Assembly (NCBI GenBank): GCA_049999765.1
Contig: JBNGIQ010009365.1
Location: forward strand, 25,484-89,483
From: Phaeoceros laevis
Lineage: Eukaryota; Anthocerotophyta; Anthocerotopsida; Notothyladales
Direction: 5' to 3'
DNA: 64,000 nt
The notes beneath the pieces were generated by a model. It was not told where the DNA came from and searched no databases. It saw only the letters and a program-made list of their open reading frames with translations. Position numbers and translations under genes: made by a program. Of the stretch, positions 10,585 to 22,345 are shown piece by piece. The number at the start of each line of letters is the position of its first letter. The first letter of the stretch is position 1.

Positions 10585-11535
10585 GGCAGAAGAAAATTTG
10601 CGAACTGAGGGTTGTTACTGTCACCGGCCTGGTTTTGGTCACGCACTTCTGATGCTTCGAAGGACTACTGACGCTGTGAAGGCTAATAAATGTGCCCAGG
10701 GGTGTCTTCGGGGTGTCTTCTCTCGCATCCTGGTAGCCTTTGGGAGTTTATGCTCACTAGAGGATTTTCATAACTAAGTTATGCCACAAGGCAAGTAGGC
10801 AAGTAAGCATGGATGCATCTGGTGAATGGAATGCGCTTCCTTTTTATCTACTTTTACTCTACCGCCCCTATGATACGTTATGCTCTAGGACTGTGAAGTT
10901 CGGTGCCGTGCAGCATCACAAGATGCCCGTAAAAGCTATCTATCTGTGAGCCTCGAATCCTCGACGAGGCGCACAGAGTCACCGACCGACTTTTGGGAAT
11001 CCCGTAGGCTGTGGATAGGTTGGACCGTTAAAGTGGTTGGTCCAGACCTCGGAGCGGGTTACCGACTACAATAGATCAGACTGACTGGTTCAAACATACT
11101 CGGGAGTGACATGACTGATGACAACCAGGGAAGCAAGTTGATTGGCTTGGAAGGGAGGGAATGCGCCTCTTGCTCCCCTGGTTGACTCAGTTTCTTTGCT
11201 GACAGATAAAAAATTTCAAGTCGTGGTTGGATCCTGGGATTTCCCTGAGGAAGGAAGGTGGTTTTATATAATTTGACGCGGTACTTGCGCTTCACACTGA
11301 GGCTGCCCTGTCATGCCCTGCTTTGCCTTGCCATCCCGTCTGGACACACTTTTCAACAGGGGCCGTGGCCTTCCCGCCTAGATCGGCCAAACTTTCCATC
11401 TCTAGCCTGCTACGATCCAGGCAGTCGGCGAGGCAAAGCTTAGCCTAGCAGCAGGACGCGTGCGTTGCGTTGCGCAGGATCAGGCGTTGCGCAGGATCAG
11501 GATCAGGAGGAGGGGGGCACGCACAGGTTTGCACG
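10585..11535. other. Intergenic region and promoter of the LRR-Roc-COR-caspase gene
   Basis: No gene is recognised. A TATA-like sequence lies near 11262. The last 60 bases are an in-frame extension of the next gene from another ATG at 11470. GATCAGG-type direct repeats occur at 11478-11510. Confidence 0.45.
11262..11272 (+). promoter_or_regulatory. Candidate TATA box
   Basis: TTTTATATAAT lies 208 bases before the ATG at 11470 and 274 before the ATG at 11536 of the LRR-Roc-COR-caspase gene. Position and sequence suit a core promoter. Confidence 0.4.
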
Positions 11536-14500
11536 ATGGGAAGGCGTCTGGAACTAGCACCTGTGGAAATGATGACTGCAGGTGAGATCCTGGAGCTGCT
11601 GCCTCGCCTCTCTCCAGCCCTGTCCCACAAATTGCGAGCGTTTCTGCAAGATTGCACCAAACTGAAGGGTGACGGATCGAAGATGTATCTGGAACACCAC
11701 GATGTAGGGTGGTTGTTGCTGGCAGTGCGTGAACAGTGGGAAGCGGAGTTGAAGGGCCTGCTACCAGCAGGTGTGCAAGATTCGGTTGGAGGAGATGTCC
11801 TGGCCCAGCTCTGCTTCTGCTTACTGCTTGCCTTGGCACCCTCTCTATCCCTCGACATTACCTGTCTATCCCTTCGTCTGCCCCATAGCTTGGATTCCAT
11901 GCCATGGTTGAGTTGCGAATGTGGCGAGCAAGCATTGGAGGTGCTGTGTTCCGCTTTGATGTCTCAACAGTGGAGCACCCGTGTACGGTATCTCAAGATA
12001 AGATGCATTGAAGCATTTGGGACAGAGAGGGCGTGCGAACACTTGGCCCAGCTACTGGAGTCCACCCATTGCAAGCTCCAAGGCCTCATCATGACCAAGA
12101 CAGGCATAACAGCAAACGGGATGAGCCACATTGCCCGGGCTCTGAAAACGAACACTAGCCTGACCACACTGGATTTGCGTGAGTGTGAAATGGGCGACAA
12201 GGGTGTGGAGCACGTCGCCGCCATGCTCCGCAACAACTCCACTATCCAGGAGCTTTCCTTGTTTGAGATTGGGATGACTGGAGAAGGAGTCGGCTACATT
12301 TGCGATACTCTTTTGTCGCAAGCTGCTTCTCCTCCAAGTGGCACCGGTGCCGGCGGCTTGAAGACGCTGGACATGTCTGGGAACGAGATCGGACAGCCCG
12401 GGGCGGTCCACTTGGGTGCCATTCTGGCCAACAATCGCTGCCTCCTTCGGAAGCTGAAAGTGGAGCTCTGTGCGCTGGAGGACGTGGAAGGATGCCTTGC
12501 GGAGGGTTTGCGGACAAACAACACGTTGGAGGAACTGGACATCACGAGCAACAGGATGGGTCAGAGGGCCCTGGAGGCCCTTGTCCGCGGCTTGGCCGCC
12601 ACCGACAACAGTACTCTTAAGATACTCAAGATGGGCAAGGCAGGGGATTTGCCTGCAGCGGAGCTGATCGCTATTATGATTTCCTCTAACCAGTTCCTTG
12701 AGGAGCTTTATTTGCAAGAAGCACCCTACTCGGCCACAGAATGGGCCACTGTCATCCTCCCAGCACTTGGCAGCAACAAGACGCTCACATCCATCGACTT
12801 GTTTCGCTGCCAAGGACTCGAAGGGAACCAAGTGGAGGCTGCTTTCTTTGACCTCCTTCGCATCAACACTACGATCCAGACACTGAATTTGGGTGGGAGT
12901 CCACTTTCAAGTGCTGGCAAAGCTGAGGGTATACAGGAGGAGCTTCGTCGCAAGAAGGATTTCAGGAATGCTTTGTCGGCTGTGACTCAGGGAAAGCCCA
13001 AATCATGCCGACTTATTCTGTGTGGAAATGCATATGCTGGTAAGGCATCATGGTTTATATACGACTCTTTCTTAGTGGTAGATATCATATTGTGGTTGAC
13101 TAAATGTAGCTGTTTGATGCGGCAGGCAAATCCACCCTTTTTCAAGCCATGAAGGTTATCATGCAAAGCAATGCACAGAAAACTACATGCTTCCCAAAGC
13201 AACGCTTGGCACGATTGGTGTGTGGCCAATCCTCACATGATAGAGAACTTCACAAGCGAACTCGAGGCATAGAAATGCATTTGCTTAAGGAGAATGAAGA
13301 TCTTCGGCTTTCTGTGTGGGATCTTGCCGGCCAGAGGGAGTTCCATGCTCTCCATGATTTCATGCTTCCTAGTGGGGAGGGTGCCGCCGCATTGTTCGTG
13401 CTAACTTTCAATCCCATAGTGAGCCCAGGAGATAATGGAGCAGGTACGATGAAGGGAAGGAGTCAGTTGAAGGAAGAGTTACTTTATTGGTTACGTCTTA
13501 TTGCTTCTAACTATCCACTAGGCGCACTTGCACCTTCTGTAGAGGTGGTCATCCCTTCTGTAGAGGTGGTCATCACCAACAAGGACAGATTGATGAAACT
13601 CTCCAGCGACGTAAGATTATGGCTAAATGGTGCGCAAGATATCATTAGTGAATTGAAGAAACTATTTGAGGGCCTACTCAATATGGGAACACAACCTTTT
13701 CTTGTGAATGCATTGGCTAGGCAAGATCCGATACTGAAAAAGTGCTGCAGCCAAATGGAAGACTCTCTAATGAGCACCCTTAGTATTCTCCCGAAGGAGC
13801 CTGTCATATGCACACTTGTTTTGGAGGAGCTTCACCGAGTGTCACAAGCACAAGGTTGTCCTATCATCCCCATATCTCAGTTTACAAATATTTGCTCAAC
13901 TTTGTCGAAGAAAGACGAAGCATTTAAGAGGGAGGAAGTTGACAAGACCCACACCTTGGACAAAGAGTATAGACCAATAGCTGCTTGCTTGCACAACTCT
14001 GGGGAGATCATATATCATGACAAGCTCAATTTCATCGTCAGCCAACCTAGGTGGTTTGGTCATGGCGTGTTGGGTCATCTTATTGACATATTCTCATGTC
14101 AGGGGCAACGCCGCCAGCGCTTCTTTTCATGTTTCTCCAAGCCAGCAAATCAGGAGGAGAAACCTCGCAATGGATTCGTCAAGAGAGGGTACCTCAGCGG
14201 GTTGTTGCAGAAAGCGGTGAAAAATATCCCTGGCATGCACCCAAATGCTGTGACATCAGATCAACTTATTCGCCTCATGCTTCTCTTGAACTTATGCTAT
14301 GAGGAAAGACGTGGTGACCCGGACACGGGGTATCTTCTGCCAGCAATATTTGATGATGAGAACAACAAGGCTGCAGACGGGAAGCAGCCCAGGACATGGC
14401 GGACCACCACTTCTGCACCCACGCATGTCGGCCGAAGACTAGAGTGTTCTGACCTCAGAACATTTCTCACTGACGGCTTCTTCCCACGCTTACAGGTAAC

Positions 14501-15891
14501 TTTGCCAAGCACTAGTGAACCCATCAAAAGACAGTGGTTACTGTGGGCGTTTAGAAAAGCCCTAGGTCGTCTTATATGGACGAGCCTTTTATCTTGCGTA
14601 CTCGTTGCTAATGGCATGATTCTGGAAATAGGTGGTGTTGTACAATCATGCTTGTGAGCAAGAATGGGTCACAAGCGACGAAAGCGATTGCTGCACCTTG
14701 GAAAGAAATCTCATGAGTATGTGGGTGAATGGCATGGACATTCTCATTGAGTTCAGCGGCTCGTCCGGCTCCTTCGTGGATATCATGGTCAAGTCATCCA
14801 AGCCTCATCAGCCAACCATGGAGTTCATGCACCTCAACTTCATTGACAGAATTCGCTCCTTTTGTGCATCCCATGAGGGATGCCAGGGTGTTGCACTTGA
14901 GGAGCGCATCATTAGGCCGGACTGCTTGTTACGTACCAGCGGGCCCATTTTGTGTCTTCATCGAAAGGACCAATCGATCGCCGTTGAGGAGCTTAAACGC
15001 CACATGAAAAACACTCCAGGCTATGAGCATAGTTGGGGTGAGGTGAAGGATGAGGCAGGGGCTGTTTTGTTGCAGTGCAGTGCAGACTTGGGGGCTGCTC
15101 TCCTGGATGGACTACCCCATGGGGTTGGGACTCAACCACTTCCAAGAGAACAGCTTTCGGATTGCTATCCCGAAAGCAATGTGGCAAACGGGCAGAAGCG
15201 AGGCATAGCCGTACTTATCAGCATGGAGAAGTACGACTGTGGTGACAGATTGGGCGGCGGTGTAGACAGAGGGAGACTGGAAGCACTAGCAGGCAGTCTC
15301 AGCCTCGAATTGATCGCCCTGGTGGACAGTTCGGCTGCTAAGCTGCGGGAGCAGCTAGTGACGATACAGGAAAAGGATGTCTTGCCAGAAGATGAGTGCT
15401 TCGTATGTTTCTTGAATGCACATGGAAACACCAACCAGGACGGGGAGCATTTCATCACCGACAGAGTGGGACAGTCGATTTTGCTTGGTGATATTGTGGG
15501 GCCCTTTCGGACATGCAAAAAATTGCGAGGCAAGCCCAAAATGTTCGTCGTCAACTCATGCCGAGGCACAAACAAGGTAGTCGGAGCTGACGCACCTGGA
15601 CCATCCTGTGACCAGCCGCCCTATCAGCCGACTGAAGGCAACGAGAAACGGTATGTGGAGGACTTGGCCGATTGCTTGGTGGCGTTCTCAACGTTTGGGG
15701 GGTTGGTGTCTGCGCGAGATCCTATGTCTGGCACAAGTTTTGTCAAAGCGTTGGTGGAGGCTTTCAACTCCAAGCGCCATAACACAGATGTTTTCAACAT
15801 CATTAGCAGTGTAAACTGTGCGGTCGTTCACGAGGAAAGGCAGTGTCCTATTGTGGTGAGCAGCCTCACCAAACGCTTCTTCTTGCGGTAG
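11536..15891 (+). CDS. LRR-Roc-COR protein with C-terminal caspase-type protease domain
   Basis: Exons 11536-13039, 13126-14495 and 14632-15891 join in frame (phases 1 and 0) into about 1377 residues. Introns are 86 and 136 nt with GT-AG ends. Residues about 190-470 are ribonuclease-inhibitor-type leucine-rich repeats. A Roc GTPase follows: P-loop GNAYAGKST at 497-505 (created by splicing), DLAGQ at 567-571 and TNKD at 652-655. Next is a COR domain (RWFGHGVLGHLID, FFPRLQ). Residues about 1147-1377 have the caspase layout: opening GIAVLISMEKYD, LGGGVDRGRLEAL, His1222 in NAHGN, Cys1268 in KPKMFVVNSCRG, and a p10-like STFGGLVSARDPMSGTSFV. The His/Cys dyad is present. The pattern is nearer animal caspases than plant metacaspases. 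An alternative ATG lies at 11470. An NLR-like sensor that triggers proteolysis is inferred. Confidence 0.88.
13534..13575 (+). repeat. 21-bp tandem duplication inside the Roc domain
   Basis: Two adjacent copies encode the seven residues PSVEVVI twice, immediately before the G4 motif TNKD of the Roc GTPase. The duplication is in frame. Confidence 0.8.
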
Positions 15892-17239
15892 TAGGTGCCC
15901 TATTCTGGTACCATGCTTTCAACATCTCAAAGCAGGTTGGAGCTTGTTAGAGGAGACATGCACATATGTGGTGATATATGGAGTACAAGTCCTCTTGCAG
16001 ATTGACGAACAATTGGTGATGAGAGAGTCGGCTAGCCAGGCCCTGTGCTGACTATTCCAGGGTGTAAGAAAGGTAGGCTGGCTGGAGTGGGTTTTCAACC
16101 TGCGACCTTGTTAACAGCAACCATCTGAGCTACTCTCTGTTTAAGAAACATGACAAGTTTTGCTTTTCCAATCTGGTTGTGCTGCCAGTAAGTTAACCTA
16201 CATAAATTGCTCCCAGGTGTTATTAAACCTTTTATCCACATGGCACATGAGCAATTCGCAACACAGTGTGTTGTGCCAAAGCTTGCTCTCTGCAGCAGAC
16301 TCAAGACTTTTGATTCACATAACACCTTATGCATACTGGTATTGCATGATAAATATAATGCCAGCTGGTGGGCAGTGCCAGCTGGTGGGCAGTGCCAGCT
16401 GGTGGGCAGTTGTCTGCCTCCTCCCAGCATAGCTATAACCAGCAAGAATGCACGAGCAAACGAAAAACAATTCTTGGATCCCCAGACTTTCTTGATTGCT
16501 ATCCATGAACGCCTTCTTGCTAGGAATGGTTGCCAGAGACCGAGCAGACTTGGAAACTTGTGAGTTCTTTAGGTTGCCTGGCCTTGGTGAACCCACCAAT
16601 TTTTGCACACTATTTTGAAAATGACTATAAGCTGGCCCTATGACGGAGTCAGACATTATTAGTACATCATGCAGTCGAGGTCACGATGTCCGGTCTGGAA
16701 ATGAGTTACAGCCAGTGTTATTACAGCCAGGGCATTGAATTGCGAGCAAGACTCCATGTATAGACACCAGACTTTGGGAATGATTCCTTGCGGAGTGAGA
16801 ACTTGACACACTACAGATGTTGCATGGAGTAGGTGACATCTGAAATATGTCTATGTGCAAGTCTGTAGAATTTCTTTAGTATTTAGTATGCCCCCAGTGA
16901 TATGTCCTTGGAGGATGGGTACGATGTCCATGTGGCACCTCGTTTTGGCGACACCTGGACGTTGTTTATTCATTTGGTTTCGGTTTCTCGGAGTTAATTT
17001 CTGAGCCGATGTACCACTGTTCCCACGAATATGCTAATAAGGCCAGTGCTTGCGATGGGGATTGGCCGAAAGTGACGCAACACATTAGGCCAGACCTCTT
17101 GATCACAAAAATCTTTGCATGCGCTGCTTATTGCACTGATGAAGACTCTTTACAAGTTTACGCTGATGAAGCGTCAAAGCAGTGTGTCAGTCCTTCATCA
17201 AAGTAGTGTGTGAGGGCACCGAAGATTTCCGCAAAGCTG
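15892..17239. other. Intergenic region
   Basis: No gene is recognised. It contains a 17-bp triple repeat at 16360-16410 and short unremarkable ORFs. Confidence 0.45.
16360..16410. repeat. Three tandem copies of a 17-bp unit
   Basis: GCCAGCTGGTGGGCAGT is repeated three times without interruption. Confidence 0.9.
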
Positions 17240-17625
17240 CAAAAGGAGTCAAGAAGGTGGAGGTGTGTTGCGCCGTTTTTCAGCTTTAGCTTATCGTATT
17301 TTGCAGCAGCACCATAACCGTCCTTTGTTCTGACCGCTGTGTCCGGTTTGCAGAGGTGCTGGACATGATGGAGTGTTACAACTTAGAACCTGGATCGAAG
17401 TTTGGAACGAGGCCTGTATGGTATCCCCAAAAGATGCACTGCACAGAAGGATTGGTTCGTGGCAGCCATGTTCATGCTCTTGCTGTCAAAAGTGGGTATG
17501 AAGCAGATGCATTCTTGGCCAACCACATTCTGTATGTATGCTTCTCATGGGAGGTTGGAGAAAGCAATGCAGGTCTTTACCATGAACCCTTCACCAAGCC
17601 GCATTTTGTGGACATACTGTAGATA
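17240..17625 (+). pseudogene. 5' fragment of a PPR-DYW gene copy
   Basis: This stretch parallels 541-985, the 5' flank, splice acceptor and start of the first PPR gene, including GTCCTTTGTTCTGACCGCTG and the words for HALAVKSGYEADAFLANHI. It carries internal deletions, so the frame is broken, and similarity ends at about 17625 just before a stop. It is a decayed duplicate. Both copies keep the upstream non-coding sequence, so the duplication was at DNA level, not retrocopying. Confidence 0.85.
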
Positions 17626-17639
17626 CCTTCCATACTGTG

Positions 17640-18667
17640 AAGGCTGTATACAAAAGTGAGGTGCAAGGCCCTGATATTCAAGTGTTCGCAGGCAGCATGC
17701 TGAACACGGATCACTTTGGGCAAAGATATCGAAGCTCTTGGGTAGATACACCTACAATATTACGGACAAATGGCGGGATCTCAAACTGATAGCAACCCAT
17801 AAAACAGGTTGGCTTGTTTTTTCATCGTGTGAGCTGCTGCCTTGAGGCATAATGCTTGTTGCCTGACTCTCAACTGTTTGCTGGTCGCAGGACTTATCCA
17901 GCAAAGTGAACTGGAGCAGGTGGCTTCTCTTGTGTACAAGTTTGCTCGTACCAAGAGTCTGCTAAGGAATGAAGATGCTAAGGAAGATCGCCGAGAGGTA
18001 AGCGCGTATCAACTTTAGGTGCATAGGGTAGCATCAGGTAGCAGTTTGTCAACAGAAATCGAGCAGGTTTTAACTGTATCAGCGTGCATGTTGCAACAGA
18101 TATGTGATGGCACAAACGGACAACACTGCATGTAGATGGCTGTCTAGGTAGCTAGGTCTTTGATTTGTTTTCTGCCTGTTGCACAGGTACTTAACTTCGG
18201 CTTCCTCCATGGTAGCAGAGGGGTTGTGGGCCAACGGTGATGATCAGCGACTGTTGCAAAGGTGTGGCAGAGTTCATCTTCGGATCATAGCTCTTTTCTG
18301 CAACGTGGTAAACGAGTTGGCTTAGGTGCTGTGTTTGTGCAGATTATTGGAGTCCGGAGCATCTGTGGATTAGGATGTAGACTGGGATAACCTTCTTGAT
18401 AACAGGTGAGGTACGCATTCGTTTTGTGTAAGGATGCACTGAAGTTGACCGAGATCACGGCAGTTACAAGCGATGAGAATGCTCGCTGGGTATTGGTATT
18501 GCAGGGAGGGACATTTTGTCAACGACAATGGAAGTAGATCGCAAAACATCTGGGCCCTCACAGCGGATCCTTTCGAGGAGAGGCTACAACGTCTGGTGAT
18601 GCGATACTCCCCTTACTTGCTGGAAGAAGTTTTTAGGCAACCAGATATAGATCCAGAGTCTGAATAG
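17640..18667 (+). pseudogene. Remnants of a Myb/SANT-domain gene
   Basis: One exon-like segment near 17700-17790 reads EHGSLWAKISKLLGRY...ITDKWRDLKL, the pattern of a Myb/SANT repeat (W..I...LGR.....DKWR.LK). A second at 17891-17998, flanked by GTCGCAG and GTAAGCG splice-like sites, encodes a charged helical stretch (SELEQVASLVYKFARTKSLL). A third near 18525 reads RQWK, stop, IAKHLGP, like a broken Myb repeat. The final ORF ends EEVFRQPDIDPESE at 18667. I could not chain these into one intact reading frame, so this is either a degraded gene or one with exons I missed. Confidence 0.45.
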
Positions 18668-18669
18668 CA

Positions 18670-19972
18670 TCTCCTCACCTGAAGATCTGGCTGGTCGCAC
18701 AATTTTGTTTTCTGCAAAACATGGGATTGTGCATGTGAAGTCACTGTAGTTGCTGAGCTGAGTAGGTCCTCTACCTCACATGAGGAGGTTTAGAAGTTCA
18801 TATTCTAGACAGAAGAACAGGCTGACGAGCATTACCTAGTCTAACAGCAGAGTTACAGCACCTTGGGAAGATTTTGTGTAGATTATCGAAGTCCAGCTGG
18901 GGACGATCTTAGAAGAAACAACATTCCTAGAGGTTGTCACCATGGACGTTGCAATTGCAACTGTCAACGGCTCTGGGTGGGGCAACGCACAGAAGGACAG
19001 TTCCGATTCAGAAAAAACAAAAATCCTAGCTTATGAAGCCGCTCACGAAGACCACAGGCTTACAAGAGTGCAAGCTTGAGATACGTAAGCTTAAGATTCG
19101 CCTATTACAAGAGTTGGAATTATCTGCTCTCCATCTGCTACAGCATGTCCCGTGAGCTCATTTTCATGAAAAAAAGAAGGTTCAGCCTTACTGCTCAACA
19201 GCCTCAATCACCACCTCAGAGACCGAATAGACTCCTCGGAAACCTGTGGTTTTATTCCCACCATGCCCTGCGTGCACTGGACTATATATAAGCTGCACAC
19301 CTGGCCTTGGTGAGCGCACCAGTTTTTGCAAAAGACTTAAGCTCAAAACACGCCTAAGATTTTGTGGAAGGTTCTCTCTTGATTATCATGGTTAATGAAA
19401 CGTATTTTGAACAGCTTGTCGTTGACTAGATGGGCAGGCTTGTCAGCATTAACTCAGCAACGAGGTCTTGCAGACTTGCACCACAAACTCCCGAAAGCTG
19501 ACCAACGAGGCTGAATTTCCAAGGGAAACCAGTTGATGAAATCAGAGTTTGTAATTAGATTATGACGTGACGCGCGCTGCGCATGACACGAACTCTCTTG
19601 AAAGCTCGTGCGGCGCCGTGCCACTCGTTCCCATTTGATTCCACGTCGAGAGTCCGGCTCGAGATTACCGGGTAGACTCGAGACTAGTCTCCCGGGTAAT
19701 GAAGATTGGCAGTCTTCAGTGATTTTATTTCTCCAGAATTTCCACGTAGGTATGCTTGACAGCACGGCCGACAATAAGAAGGACGTGAACAGGTACTAGC
19801 TTGGTGCCGAGAATGTACATGTATGTATAGAGCAAGCAGGCCTACTTAGTGTTTAGTAGTGCTACTAGAAGTGGTAGTGCCTCCTGCTGTGTGCCCCATC
19901 CGGGGCTGAGTAATTTTGGAAGGTTTCAGCTGATGAGGGGAGGAGGAAACGTCCGGCTGGAGCTCCTTCGTA
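18670..19972. other. Intergenic region
   Basis: No gene is recognised. A 45-codon ORF at 18942-19079 and a short palindromic cluster around 19665-19700 (repeated CTCGAGA and ACCGGGT-like words) are the only visible structures. Confidence 0.4.
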
Positions 19973-21037
19973 CTAAGCATCCCCCTTCACCAGCCTCTCC
20001 AGCTGCAGGTACCCTCGGCCCCCCAGCTCGACGTCGTTCTTGACTGCGCTGCAGTAAGCTCGGCATTTAAGGTAAAACACGGTGGGAACAACTGCGGAGA
20101 AGTAGGTCAAGAGGATCTGCAGCGCCATTATGCAAGCAGCTACGCCGATGGAAGGCTTAAGCAGCCCGGTTGCTGCCGCAGTGATGAAGCTGTTGTAATC
20201 CAGGAAGAGCAGCATGAAGACCACCGACTTCCTTCTATGGCCTGTGATGAGCTTGGAGCTGCGGGAGAGAGCTCTCACGCCCCAGGTTCCAGCCTCCACC
20301 ACGCAGACGGTATGCGCCAGGAAGAAGCTGGTGGCCAGGTGCAGCATACCTGCAGAGGCGGCCACCAGGATGAGGAAGCACACCGCCACCGCAGCTTTCA
20401 ATGGCGTCACCACCACGTAAACGAGGTAGGTCATGGCTAGGGTTACGACGAGGACCCCGCAGACCACGAACTTGGCGAACAGGCTTGTTCCCAGGGTACG
20501 CATCGCTGCCTGCACCAGCTTAGGGTTGAACTGCAGCTTGAGCCACTCCGCAACCCCGCCATAGCTCACCTTCTCCACATCGTAGGCCTGCACAACTGCG
20601 CGGACAATGGCGGCGTGCGCAACCGAAGCCAGGAGGAGCGTGACCGCCATCTCCAGGAAGAACCAGCCCCCGCTGTAGGTTTTGCGAATTGTGGCCACGG
20701 TCTGGGCCGGCGTGGGCTCGGTGATAGGGCGGCAGTACTTCTCGTAGCCGGGCATGGATGTTGGTGGCAGGTTGGCAGCGGTTGCTGGGCCGAGAACCTG
20801 CTCATAGCACAGCCGCTGGGCCGAGACCACATCGTGCACGGCAGCTACCCTCCGCATCGTAGTGGTGGTGGTGAAGGCTGCCAGGGGCAGGAGAACCAGC
20901 ACCACCACCACCGGAATGGACTTGTGTTCAATGGTGATGCGGGCGGATTCCTTGAGCGTGCCCCATACCCCCAGCTTGGGATCCACAGCTTCGTCCAGGT
21001 GCAACGATCCTCCCAGGTCACTCTTGTTGGGGGCCAT
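19973..21037 (-). CDS. Multi-pass plant membrane protein, family uncharacterised
   Basis: This intronless gene encodes 354 residues from the ATG at 21037 (MAPNKSDLGG). The N-terminus is cytosol-like and hydrophilic. Hydrophobic segments follow at about 42-60, 124-150, 187-212, 215-245, 270-290 and 298-325, so five or six membrane spans are likely. A loop with two cysteines and prolines (residues about 75-120) lies between the first two. The tail is charged. The pattern resembles the plant-specific multi-span family exemplified by Arabidopsis AT1G31130, whose function is unclear. This assignment is from general resemblance only. The coding region is GC-rich compared with the AT-rich DNA just upstream. 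Confidence 0.75.
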   Translation of the reverse strand: MAPNKSDLGGSLHLDEAVDPKLGVWGTLKESARITIEHKSIPVVVVLVLLPLAAFTTTTTMRRVAAVHDVVSAQRLCYEQVLGPATAANLPPTSMPGYEKYCRPITEPTPAQTVATIRKTYSGGWFFLEMAVTLLLASVAHAAIVRAVVQAYDVEKVSYGGVAEWLKLQFNPKLVQAAMRTLGTSLFAKFVVCGVLVVTLAMTYLVYVVVTPLKAAVAVCFLILVAASAGMLHLATSFFLAHTVCVVEAGTWGVRALSRSSKLITGHRRKSVVFMLLFLDYNSFITAAATGLLKPSIGVAACIMALQILLTYFSAVVPTVFYLKCRAYCSAVKNDVELGGRGYLQLERLVKGDA

Positions 21038-21043
21038 CTTCAA

Positions 21044-22138
21044 ACCTTTCAGCTCAACCTCCCGGTAAGAGCAAATGAGACCTGTGCTAGCAGTGTGGAG
21101 GTCCAGACCCAGCTATCCGCTGCTCGAAGGACCGGGAGGAGGCCCGTGTCTTGAGGTGCCGCTGGGGCCGCGGCATTTCAAAGCAAGCCAGGAATCTAGC
21201 TGCGACTTCGTGTCATCAGCTCTGTATCATAGTCAAAACCGGTGGCTTCTAGGATAACATAAAATTTCTTGAAATGTATGTCACCGTACAGCTCTTCCTG
21301 CTCTTTCTCTCCGCCTTTCAACTTGACTCTCACGGTTCTCTCCGCCTTCCGTCTCGACTGTGGCTGACTGTGCCTTCGAAGCGAAGCTACACATAAAGTG
21401 GACTAAACCTTCAAGGAGTTTTAAAGCGAAGGATTGGGCCAGCAGCCAACTTTGGGTCAATTGCTATGCGGATATTATATGAACTCTCTGAGTCACAGTG
21501 TCGCCATGACAAAAACGGGTATCCCAACCCGAGGCAGCAATGGAGCGTAATTAGGCCAAAAACATTTGTTAGCGGTATCTACTAAATTACTAATGACATG
21601 AATGCGCACTACTTAGCAATGACAAACACTAGATACTACCAATGGCAGCATGGCATATCTCCCAAGAGGAGAGCACCAACCACCTATCAATGGATGACCC
21701 AGAAAAGCAACTTCATACTAAAGTGAAAAACATTTAGTCACAAATGGCTAGAACATGGCCAAAAAACTCTAAAGTGCATGAGTTGGTTACCAGACAATGT
21801 ACAATTTAATCAAGCTCAATTATATACTATTTCAAGGAAAAAAAGAGCAAAGATTTTTTTTCTTACTTTGTCCCTTCACCATGTAAGAAAATTCAAAATT
21901 TCTCCCTCCCTATGTAGCTTTCTTGCTAGGAATGTGCACACTCTACAATTTCTACTACCTTGTAGTGATATTGAGGTAAATTAGATAACAAGAATAAAAA
22001 CTCAACATTTAAGCTAGCAATAAATAGATTAAAGTAGAAAAACAAAGGAAACTTGTTAGATTTATAGAAAGGAAAATTACCTTTTTGTGTTAGGAAAAAA
22101 GAGTCGTAAAAGTGCTAGAAGGAAAAACAAGGTGTAAC
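21044..22138. other. AT-rich intergenic region
   Basis: Promoter side of the membrane protein gene, then AT-rich sequence without a gene, RNA or repeat that I can identify. Confidence 0.4.
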
Positions 22139-22290
22139 ACACCATGGCATTTATATGTACAAGGACGGACTCTCAAAATGTTCTTGAGGGAGTAGTGGAA
22201 CCACATCAATCAATCTCATCATATCCAATTTGGTAACACATCAATCAACTTCATCATATCCAATTTCTGTGTCTACTACTGATCAAACGG
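22139..22290 (+). pseudogene. 3' remnant of a PPR-DYW gene with its 3' untranslated region
   Basis: The words for HVYKDGK.CS...YW and the following non-coding sequence match the end of the first PPR gene (3079-3205), including GGTAACACATCAATCAACTTC and TGTGTCTACTACTGAT. The coding part is interrupted (TGAGGGAGTAGTGG in place of the DYW codons). A 40-bp piece of the 3' region is duplicated inside the remnant. Confidence 0.85.
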
Positions 22291-22345
22291 TTTCACTAAC
22301 TAGTACCGGAGAAGAATGAAGTTGTAACGATCACAACACCGCTTA

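Noticed and set aside
12052-12831. 259-codon open frame on the minus strand
   Set aside because: Antisense to the LRR coding exon and without recognisable domains.
18942-19079. 45-codon ORF starting MDVAIATVNGSGWG
   Set aside because: Too short and without similarity, splice context or promoter to support it.
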